DNA from: an uncultured Pseudomonadota bacterium
Lineage (GTDB): Bacteria; Pseudomonadota; Alphaproteobacteria; Rs-D84
Direction of reading: 5' to 3'
Assembly: GCA_945483255.1 (NCBI GenBank)
Contig: CALYRP010000021.1
Span: 1-10,012 of the forward strand
Length of the DNA: 10,012 nt
In this document: in pieces, positions 1 to 4,499 of the stretch
How the letters are laid out: each line of letters starts with the position of its first letter
Position numbering within the stretch: position 1 is the stretch's first letter
Made by a program: the position numbers and the translations under genes
The notes under the pieces: generated by a model
Seen by the model: the letters and a program-made list of their open reading frames with translations, nothing else
Databases searched by the model: none
Told to the model about the DNA's origin: nothing

Positions 1-52
1 ACACCGCCCTTTCAAGGCGAGAATCCCGGTTCGAATCCGAGTGGGGCTGCCA
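1..52 (+). tRNA. tRNA-Glu (anticodon UUC), 3' part only
   Basis: This is the 3' portion of a tRNA cut by the left window edge. The anticodon arm is at 4-20: loop CTTTCAA (9-15), anticodon TTC at 11-13, and a stem with four pairs plus one C-A mismatch. A four-base variable region (21-24) follows. The T arm has stem 25-29/37-41 and loop TTCGAAT (30-36), with one C-A mismatch. Next come the 3' acceptor strand (42-48), discriminator G49 and an encoded CCA (50-52). The loop CTTTCA-A and the CACCGCCC context resemble tRNA-Glu genes. The acceptor 5' strand and D arm lie outside the window, so the acceptor pairing cannot be checked. The last six bases belong to a 21-bp direct repeat, the usual position for a site-specific integration target. 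The two stem mismatches leave some doubt about full function. Confidence 0.85.
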
Positions 53-67
53 AAAATCAAAAACACC
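47..67 (+). repeat. 21-bp direct repeat, left copy (att-like, overlaps the tRNA 3' end)
   Basis: It begins CTGCCAAAAATC and ends in ACACC. The first six bases are the end of tRNA-Glu including CCA, and the rest covers the 5' arm of the terminator. An exact copy lies at 2202-2222 and the match stops abruptly on both sides. An exact repeat starting inside a tRNA 3' end is typical of tyrosine-integrase attachment sites. Confidence 0.7.
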
Positions 68-89
68 CGTTTGGGTGTTTTTTTATTTT
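61..89 (+). terminator. Rho-independent terminator of the tRNA transcript
   Basis: The stem AACACCC/GGGTGTT (core 63-68 with 73-78, extended by A-T pairs) has a GTTT loop and is followed by a run of T (79-83, then more T after one A). It begins nine bases after the tRNA CCA end. It is also the tip of a much longer inverted repeat (16-122), so it may have arisen by that duplication. Confidence 0.8.
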
Positions 90-123
90 TGTTCAACCCC
101 TGGATTTGAACCGGGATGCGCCA

Positions 124-320
124 GAGCGCAGCGCATGGCGTATACGAGAATACACAATTAGAAAAATCATAAAAACGGAGTTTTTAAATACTAGTTTTTA
201 TAGATTTTTGTTATTGCGTATCGAGGAGGCGAGTAGGGCTGTTTTTCAATACTGGCACGAGTTCGTAAGTTAGGTGTTGAAAACAGACACCGTTTTGCAC
301 ATTTACGAACTTTTAAAAAG
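124..320. other. Non-coding, secondary-structure-rich stretch
   Basis: I find no credible gene between the tRNA region and the end of the HNH-LRR gene, but there are several nested inverted repeats. ATGCGC (116-121) can pair with GCGCAT (131-136). AAAAATCATAAAAAC (162-176) can pair with 194-209 with one bulge. GTTCGTAA (261-268) pairs with TTACGAAC (303-310), enclosing GGTGT/ACACC (273-277 with 287-291). GCGTATACGAG (138-148) recurs in nearly the same form at 216-225. This could be an RNA gene, a recombination or attachment region, or decayed sequence. No promoter stands out. Confidence 0.4.
288..315 (+). repeat. 28-bp direct repeat, left copy
   Basis: It matches 2222-2249 with two mismatches. 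The shared core CACATTTACGAACTTTTA (298-315) is perfect. This copy also forms the right arm of the GTTCGTAA/TTACGAAC palindrome (261-310) and lies just downstream of the HNH-LRR gene. Confidence 0.7.
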
Positions 321-344
321 AAAAGGTTAGAAATCTAACCTTTT
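321..344 (-). terminator. Terminator of the HNH-LRR gene (probably bidirectional)
   Basis: The 10-bp perfect stem AAAAGGTTAG (321-330) with CTAACCTTTT (335-344) has an AAAT loop. On the minus strand it is followed by a T-rich run (320-311). It starts within the stop codon of the HNH-LRR gene (346-344). T residues also follow it on the plus strand, so it could stop transcription in both directions. Confidence 0.8.
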
Positions 345-2101
345 TATATTTCGTGTTGGTCATCTGGTATATTCTTGTTTTTACGAGCTATGGCCGCCAA
401 CGCAACAAGTTTTTTTGCACCATCTTGCAATTTTTTAATCATCTGTCCGTTTTTATATTCTGTGAACCATTTGCGCAGTTCTTGTGGTGTGTAAAAAAAC
501 ATACCGCAATCAGCGACAAGGTAATTTTTTGCTCTTGGTAAGCCATCTAAGGATACTAAATTACCAGCATCAAAAGTGAAAGTGCCAACAATTACTTCGG
601 GAGCCCCTTTTAATGATATTAATTTATTTTCACTGCAGTCAAAAAAACCGACAACCTTTCTTGGTGCTCCTTCAAGAGATATTAAATTATTGTTGCGACA
701 TACAAAACTTGAAGCCACTGTTTCAGGTGCCCCGACAAGAGTTGTTAGTTTATTATATGCACAATAAAAGTACCCTTTTATATTTTTAGGCGCCCCAATC
801 AATGATGTCAATTCATTATGGCTGCAATTAAAATTCTCACCGACATATTTAGGAGACCCTTCTAAGGTTTTTAACTTATTATATCGTACATCAAAATAAC
901 CACCTATAAATTGTGGCGCACCTAGTAAAGAAGTTAGATTGCTGTCCCATATAATAAAATTTTTAACAATTTTTATTTGTGATATATCTGGTAAATGCGG
1001 AATGTTTTGATCGCCCCTGAAAGCAATCGCAGGGATTACTGTTTTCATCGGCATTTCTGAAACATTTTGTATTATACCATCGTCATTAACAAAATAAAAC
1101 TGTCCATCCCGATAAAATACTATCCGTCTATCTTTTATGGCTAAAATTTTATTTTCTTCAAATCTTTGTTGACTCATTTTTGATAGTTTAAGTTGGCGCA
1201 CAAAATAATTTTTTGGTAAATTAAATAAATCATCATAAAATCCTGATAAAGTTGAAATATGATGATTGTAAGTATGTGTCCAGTATGATTTTTGCTCAAA
1301 ATCTCTTTCCAATACCCATGGTATACCTTTTTTATTAGTGATAGAAAAACAATGGCGTGCGATTTCTTGTATTGATAGAGACTGGCCCTCTTTACTATAA
1401 TACCAGTAAAAACCATTATTACCCGTTTTTATAACTATAGATCTGTTCACATTTTCATATTTGTACCAAAAACTATCAGGGAAAAAAGATATTTCTATAT
1501 TATCAAGCACAGAAGTAAAACAATATTCGCTTCCTTCTAATGGATAACGTGATGCCCAATAAAGACCAGCAGAAGAATCAACCTTTCTGATTCTTATCGC
1601 GAAATCTTTATAAAAATTCAACCCCTGTATAAGTTCTGAATTTTTTTGTAAAGAGATTTTTTCTGTGTCATAGCAAAATGGTTTTGTGTTGTCTTCCCAC
1701 ATAAAAAGGTATCTCAAAAAAATGCTGGTTTTTATACAATAATTAAACAAAGCAACAATATCGTCTTGCATTAAATGGACGTGTGGTTTATTAACATTGG
1801 CAATGATTCTGCTGATTTGTCTTTCCAGTTCCATGGAACATCTGTCATTACAATCTTTGTGAACACCCACCATAAATTCAGATTCTATTTTGGAAAATAC
1901 TTTTGGTTCATCGGTGGCTTTTTTTACGGCAAATCTAGAAAATATATGCTCAAAATTCACATCTCCGTTTGTGATATCTTCTTCCGTATAAGATTTTCCG
2001 CAAAATGGGCATGTACCATATACACCATTTGATATACCAACCCTATATCCTTTTGGGTTCCCTTTTTCGTCACAATATAGTTCTGGTTTAATACTTTTCA
2101 T
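344..2101 (-). CDS. HNH-nuclease-like protein with seven C-terminal leucine-rich repeats
   Basis: The product is 585 aa using the ATG at 2101. The N-terminal domain has a zinc knuckle C31-x2-C34, then N49-F-E51-H52-I, then H81-K-D-C84-N-x2-C88. This is the arrangement of HNH endonucleases, with H52 the likely catalytic residue. Residues about 105-375 are rich in aromatics and I do not recognise them. Residues 381-527 are seven consecutive 21-residue repeats of the form F-x-C-x2-N-x-L-x-S-L-x-G-A-P, a leucine-rich type seen in many phage and bacterial proteins. A basic Lys/Arg-rich tail follows. The start was chosen because the extended -10 TGATATAAT ends seven bases before this ATG. The open frame continues upstream to 2236 but runs through the promoter and a repeat. 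The gene is alone inside an att-like pair of repeats beside a tRNA, which suggests accessory cargo such as a defence or nucleic-acid-targeting gene. That role is inference. Confidence 0.8.
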   Translation of the reverse strand: MKSIKPELYCDEKGNPKGYRVGISNGVYGTCPFCGKSYTEEDITNGDVNFEHIFSRFAVKKATDEPKVFSKIESEFMVGVHKDCNDRCSMELERQISRIIANVNKPHVHLMQDDIVALFNYCIKTSIFLRYLFMWEDNTKPFCYDTEKISLQKNSELIQGLNFYKDFAIRIRKVDSSAGLYWASRYPLEGSEYCFTSVLDNIEISFFPDSFWYKYENVNRSIVIKTGNNGFYWYYSKEGQSLSIQEIARHCFSITNKKGIPWVLERDFEQKSYWTHTYNHHISTLSGFYDDLFNLPKNYFVRQLKLSKMSQQRFEENKILAIKDRRIVFYRDGQFYFVNDDGIIQNVSEMPMKTVIPAIAFRGDQNIPHLPDISQIKIVKNFIIWDSNLTSLLGAPQFIGGYFDVRYNKLKTLEGSPKYVGENFNCSHNELTSLIGAPKNIKGYFYCAYNKLTTLVGAPETVASSFVCRNNNLISLEGAPRKVVGFFDCSENKLISLKGAPEVIVGTFTFDAGNLVSLDGLPRAKNYLVADCGMFFYTPQELRKWFTEYKNGQMIKKLQDGAKKLVALAAIARKNKNIPDDQHEI

Positions 2102-2108
2102 GATAGAA

Positions 2109-2117
2109 ATTATATCA
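2109..2117 (-). promoter_or_regulatory. Extended -10 promoter of the HNH-LRR gene, apparently leaderless
   Basis: On the minus strand it reads TGATATAAT, a perfect TATAAT with the extended -10 TG. Seven bases separate the hexamer from the ATG at 2101, so transcription should start at or next to the start codon. No Shine-Dalgarno is present. No good -35 is visible, consistent with an extended -10 promoter. Confidence 0.65.
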
Positions 2118-2135
2118 CAAAATTTGTAAAAATAC

Positions 2136-2195
2136 CTTAACATCTTTCCCAAACAACAAAATTTCATGAATAAAATCAACTCGTGAATTGCACAG
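2136..2195 (-). repeat. Dispersed 60-bp coding-like repeat, copy 1
   Basis: On the minus strand this segment aligns without gaps to 2654-2595 at 48 of 60 bases. One reading frame gives LCNSRVDFIHEILLFGK here and LCNLRIDFIRELLSFGK in the other copy, with mostly conservative differences. Both run to a stop soon after (TGA here). A stop codon lies 12 codons upstream with no ATG between, so it looks like the tail of a lost gene. It lies immediately upstream of the HNH-LRR promoter. Confidence 0.55.
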
Positions 2196-2201
2196 TATGC
2201 C

Positions 2202-2222
2202 CTGCCAAAAATCAAAAACACC
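2202..2222 (+). repeat. 21-bp direct repeat, right copy (att-like)
   Basis: It is identical over 21 bases to 47-67 and in the same orientation. It keeps only the last six tRNA bases, so no tRNA is rebuilt here. It lies between the upstream region of the HNH-LRR gene and the promoter of the NIF3-like gene, and abuts the second copy of the 28-bp repeat (2222-2249). Confidence 0.7.
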
Positions 2223-2249
2223 ACCGGTTTACACATTTACGAACTTTTA
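2222..2249 (+). repeat. 28-bp direct repeat, right copy
   Basis: It corresponds to 288-315 with two mismatches. Here it directly follows the 21-bp repeat, while on the left side the two are separated by about 220 bases. It covers the upstream part of the NIF3-like promoter region, ending at the base before the extended -10. Confidence 0.7.
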
Positions 2250-2258
2250 TGATATAAT
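2250..2258 (+). promoter_or_regulatory. Extended -10 promoter of the NIF3-like gene
   Basis: TGATATAAT is followed by a short leader and then the ribosome binding site GGAGG at 2269-2273. The only -35 candidate, TTTACA at 2228-2233, is 19 bases away and therefore weak. The promoter starts directly after the 28-bp repeat. Confidence 0.6.
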
Positions 2259-2278
2259 GATTTGATATGGAGGATAAC

Positions 2279-2599
2279 ATGTCGTTTTGTAAGCTTGAAA
2301 TATTTATACCAAAATCGCATTTGAAACAATTGCAAGTTGCTTTACAGCGTGTAGATGCAGGACATATTGGTAATTATGATTCTTGTTTATCTTATAGTGA
2401 TGTAATTGGTGTTTGGCGACCAATAGATAACGCAAAACCTTATATTGGTGAATTGAATCAAATATGTAAAGCACCGGAAATCAAAGTGGAAGTTATGATA
2501 TTATCAGATAAGCTGGAAACAACTCTATCTGCAATAAAAGAAATACATCCATACGAAGTGCCTGTTATAAACATTATTCCTTTGTTAAATACTTTTTAA
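2279..2599 (+). CDS. Stand-alone NIF3/YqfO-type small domain protein
   Basis: This is a 106-aa protein starting at ATG 2279, five bases after a perfect GGAGG (2269-2273). An in-frame ATG at 2267 lies upstream of that site and is rejected. The order K-L-E-I-F-I-P at the N terminus, then G-A/H-I-G-N-Y-D-S-C, W-R-P, P-Y-I-G, a short acidic strand region and H-P-Y-E-V-P-V near the C terminus matches the small ferredoxin-like domain inserted in YqfO/NIF3 proteins, which also exists as a free protein of about 100 aa. The fold resembles CutA/PII-like trimers. The biochemical role of the stand-alone form is not established; metal or small-ligand binding is a guess. It is monocistronic with its own promoter, and its stop codon falls within the edge of the second 60-bp repeat. 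Confidence 0.8.
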   Translation: MSFCKLEIFIPKSHLKQLQVALQRVDAGHIGNYDSCLSYSDVIGVWRPIDNAKPYIGELNQICKAPEIKVEVMILSDKLETTLSAIKEIHPYEVPVINIIPLLNTF

Positions 2600-2654
2600 T
2601 CTCTTTCCCGAATGACAACAATTCACGAATAAAATCAATTCGCAAATTGCACAG
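2595..2654 (-). repeat. Dispersed 60-bp coding-like repeat, copy 2
   Basis: This is the partner of 2136-2195 (48 of 60 identical, ungapped). On the minus strand the shared frame reads LCNLRIDFIRELLSFGK and continues to a TAA near 2574. Weaker similarity with small indels carries on for about a dozen bases into the end of the NIF3-like gene. Upstream the frame runs through the terminator hairpin, so I do not call a gene. The two copies bracket the NIF3-like gene. Confidence 0.55.
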
Positions 2655-2688
2655 ATTGTGTTTTGAAATTACTTTTTTAGACGATTTT

Positions 2689-2697
2689 TGATATAAT
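2689..2697 (+). promoter_or_regulatory. Extended -10-like promoter pointing into a terminator
   Basis: TGATATAAT sits about 15 bases before the terminator hairpin, with only a poor -35 (TTACTT at 2669-2674, 17-nt spacer). If active it would make an RNA of roughly 30 bases. It may instead be the remains of the promoter of a deleted gene. Confidence 0.4.
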
Positions 2698-2711
2698 ATA
2701 AACACTTTGAC

Positions 2712-2736
2712 AGACGGCGTTTTGCCGTCTTTTTTA
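2712..2736 (+). terminator. Rho-independent terminator
   Basis: The perfect 7-bp stem AGACGGC/GCCGTCT has a GTTTT loop and is followed directly by a T run. The T run is only on the plus strand, so it stops transcripts from the NIF3-like gene. The T run overlaps the stop codon (2736-2734) of the convergent Cys-rich gene. Confidence 0.85.
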
Positions 2737-3975
2737 TTTACAAATCGCGGTATATGGGGATATTGAATTTTCACGGTCTATTTCACCGTCGCCACAATCC
2801 ATACAATTAAACATTCTGTTTTGGCTGTGGTTTCTGTCTAAGATAACAGTTGCGTTTTCCAATGCCGCAATCCCGTCAATACGTGATTTCGGTGAAAATC
2901 CAAAATATATTGCGCGGTTTGGTCCTGTGCATTCTGATATGTCGCCATCATAACATTTTGGATCGTTTAATTTATTCGCATCTGCGATACAATATGTTTC
3001 GCATGTTTCGTTATCAACAACCGGTGTTTCGCAATCTGTGCAAGATATGGAACGAACACGTAATGTTGCACCTACGCCACCACGATTTGGTGTTGTTAAT
3101 GCAATATTGTCGCATTTTTTTACATTTTTTGTCGCGTTCGGATCTGTGACACATTCCCATGTTAATGTGCTGTAATTAAGGCGCGCAATCATTCCTGCAT
3201 CGCATGTTTGATCAGAAAATGGGTCGACGCATTCCCATATGTCATCAATTAAAACAGCCGTTTGATTATTAGAACACAATGGTTTGCGGTTTTCATCAGC
3301 AACACATTCCATTAAATCTGGAACCCATATGGTGTCGCCTGTGCATGATACCTTGTAATTGTATTCGATGCATTGCCAACGACCAAAACGAAAAGTTTTT
3401 ATGGTTCCTGCAGGACAAAGAATGTTTGAATCATCAACCAACGGATAATCAATTGTTTCGTCTGGAATTGTGTATTGCATAAGATACATTAATTGACCCG
3501 CTTCCAATTTTGCCGCATCAATTATTTTGTTTGGAATTGTGCGACGCGATACCGCGCCCGCTGCCATTAAATCAGGGTTAACAAAAACACCAAATGTTCC
3601 CGCATCAGGATAATGTTTTTCCAATGTTTCCAGCATATTATTGTATTCTGTATCTGGCAGCGGGGAAGATGTTGTGATAATAAAATTGAATTCTGGGGCT
3701 TTCGCAGCGCCCGAATCGCATGAAACGATATTATATTTATCGTTCATACATATATACTGGCTGACAATGCCGTATTTTTCGATGCAAATATCTGTGAATT
3801 CTTCGCCATACATTGCAGCATTTTGAGCAGACACAACACATTCTGCAATTGAACGCAAATCTGCCCGTTTTATTGCATATTCTGTTTCGTGTTCAATTAT
3901 TCGCTGGGACGGTGAAGATATAACATAATACCCCGCCATAATTATTACGGACAAAAGAATTAAAAAAATATTCAA
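2734..3975 (-). CDS. Cys-rich exported protein with a single N-terminal membrane segment, function unknown
   Basis: The product is 413 aa, starting at TTG 3975 behind a strong AAGGGGG site (3986-3980) four bases away. An in-frame ATG at 4077 would read into lptE and lacks such a site. Residues 2-19 are hydrophobic and lack a prepilin cleavage motif or lipobox, so they are probably an uncleaved anchor or signal. Residues 187-275 contain four short modules, each a Cys pair 13-17 residues apart, three ending in W-x-C (C187/C202, C211/C224, C234/C249, C258/C275). Further cysteines include C-x2-C at 312-315 and 391-394. This many cysteines after a signal implies disulfide bonds and a periplasmic or surface location. 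The N-terminal layout is loosely pilin-like, but that is not enough for assignment. I do not recognise the family. No T-rich terminator follows on its strand. Confidence 0.75.
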   Translation of the reverse strand: MNIFLILLSVIIMAGYYVISSPSQRIIEHETEYAIKRADLRSIAECVVSAQNAAMYGEEFTDICIEKYGIVSQYICMNDKYNIVSCDSGAAKAPEFNFIITTSSPLPDTEYNNMLETLEKHYPDAGTFGVFVNPDLMAAGAVSRRTIPNKIIDAAKLEAGQLMYLMQYTIPDETIDYPLVDDSNILCPAGTIKTFRFGRWQCIEYNYKVSCTGDTIWVPDLMECVADENRKPLCSNNQTAVLIDDIWECVDPFSDQTCDAGMIARLNYSTLTWECVTDPNATKNVKKCDNIALTTPNRGGVGATLRVRSISCTDCETPVVDNETCETYCIADANKLNDPKCYDGDISECTGPNRAIYFGFSPKSRIDGIAALENATVILDRNHSQNRMFNCMDCGDGEIDRENSISPYTAICK

Positions 3976-3984
3976 GATTCCCCC

Positions 3985-4013
3985 TTGCGATTTATGAAAA
4001 GTGTAGCTAATAT
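3985..4013 (+). promoter_or_regulatory. Promoter of the lptE-holA-map-radC operon
   Basis: TTGCGA (3985-3990), a 17-base spacer, then TAATAT (4008-4013), about 27 bases before the lptE ATG. The same -10 hexamer and spacing precede the operon at 9544. Its footprint overlaps the opposing promoter, so the two units may compete. Confidence 0.5.
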
Positions 4014-4028
4014 TAATGTAAAGTTCAA
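4000..4028 (-). promoter_or_regulatory. Promoter of the Cys-rich gene
   Basis: On the minus strand there is TTGAAC (4028-4023), a 17-base spacer, and TACACT (4005-4000). Transcription would start near 3994, just ahead of the ribosome binding site. It overlaps the divergent lptE promoter. Confidence 0.5.
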
Positions 4029-4040
4029 CAGGAAAAAGAC

Positions 4041-4499
4041 ATGAAAAAAATACTTTTACTTTCATTATTAACCGCATGCAGCTTTAAACCAGTGTTTTCT
4101 GGCGACAGTACAGATGTTTATGTTGCGCCAATCAGTGGAATTAACGGTATCGAATTGCGTAATTCATTGAATTCTAATTTTGGTGGGATGCACGAACAAA
4201 ATGCAAAATATGCATTAGTGGTGAATTTATCAGAACCAAGAACGCAATATAAAGCTTTTGAACGTGCGGGTGATGCGGTGTGGCAGGAAGTAAAATTAAA
4301 TGCATCATATACCTTGAAACAGGGCGACAAGGTAATCGCAAAAGGTTCTGAATCTGCCGCAGAAAGTTATACTTTTGTGCGTTATTTGGTTGCATCAAAC
4401 GCATCGTATAATAACGCGGTTATGAATTCTATACATCAATTGTCTGAAAAAATCAGTATGCGCGTTATAACTGAAATTCAAAAACAAGAATATAAATAA
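4041..4499 (+). CDS. lptE: LPS-assembly lipoprotein LptE
   Basis: LptE is the outer-membrane lipoprotein that plugs the LptD barrel and helps insert lipopolysaccharide into the outer leaflet. The 152-aa product has a short signal ending in a lipobox L10-T-A-C13, so C13 would be lipidated. The mature start C-S-F-K-P-V-F resembles the C-G-F-R-P-L motif typical of the family, and the following I-x-G-I-E-L-R-N-x-L region fits too. The length is near that of other alphaproteobacterial members. The ribosome binding site AGGA (4030-4033) is seven bases upstream. The stop overlaps the holA start by one base (TAATG), and lptE-holA adjacency is common in proteobacteria, which strengthens the call. Confidence 0.85.
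   Translation: MKKILLLSLLTACSFKPVFSGDSTDVYVAPISGINGIELRNSLNSNFGGMHEQNAKYALVVNLSEPRTQYKAFERAGDAVWQEVKLNASYTLKQGDKVIAKGSESAAESYTFVRYLVASNASYNNAVMNSIHQLSEKISMRVITEIQKQEYK

Larger units (their letters stand above)
16..122. repeat. Long imperfect inverted repeat: tRNA 3' half and its inverted degenerate copy
   Basis: The left arm, 16-68, holds the tRNA 3' half, its CCA and the 5' arm of the terminator. Bases 73-122 repeat it in inverted orientation. The pairing includes a perfect 10-bp block (23-32 with 108-117, ATCCCGGTTC/GAACCGGGAT), GGCG/CGCC at the ends (16-19 with 119-122), and the terminator stem at the tip. Small gaps and a few substitutions separate the arms. Read on the minus strand, 122-92 looks like a tRNA T arm (loop TTCAAAT) with an acceptor-like end, but no CCA follows and I cannot fold a complete tRNA. 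It is either a decayed tail-to-tail tRNA or an inverted duplication from template switching. Confidence 0.7.
47..2222. mobile_element. Putative tRNA-anchored genomic islet carrying the HNH-LRR gene
   Basis: The segment is bounded by the perfect 21-bp direct repeat whose left copy begins in the tRNA-Glu 3' end. It contains one gene (HNH-LRR), its terminator and the structured non-coding stretch. No integrase, excisionase or transposase gene is visible, so any integrase would have acted in trans or has been lost. The nested 28-bp repeat shows that the history was more than one insertion step. A duplication during local rearrangement is the main alternative. Confidence 0.45.

Noticed and set aside
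92..215. Complete minus-strand tRNA
   Set aside because: Only a T-arm-like segment is recognisable; I could not fold D and acceptor arms and there is no CCA end.
261..310. Insertion-sequence terminal inverted repeats
   Set aside because: The arms are only about 8 bp and enclose 34 bases with no transposase. It is better described as a palindrome.
576..767. Plus-strand frame with repeated G-A-P motifs across the leucine-rich repeats
   Set aside because: It is the mirror of the 63-bp repeats in the HNH-LRR gene; no promoter or start signal supports it.
521..961. 63-bp periodic DNA considered as a CRISPR or satellite array
   Set aside because: The periodicity is exactly 21 codons and conservation follows amino-acid positions. 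There are no identical repeats with unique spacers.
2102..2236. N-terminal extension of the HNH-LRR protein to an ATG at 2236
   Set aside because: It crosses the extended -10 promoter, the 60-bp repeat and the 21-bp direct repeat. There is no ribosome site before the upstream ATG, and the extension resembles no part of an HNH protein.
2574..2774. 66-codon minus-strand frame ending in the second 60-bp repeat
   Set aside because: It starts inside the Cys-rich gene and reads through the terminator hairpin. Only its last third is repeat-derived and coding-like.
3976..4077. Upstream ATG start for the Cys-rich protein
   Set aside because: It would overlap lptE and both promoters. The TTG at 3975 has a strong AAGGGGG site and directly begins the hydrophobic segment.
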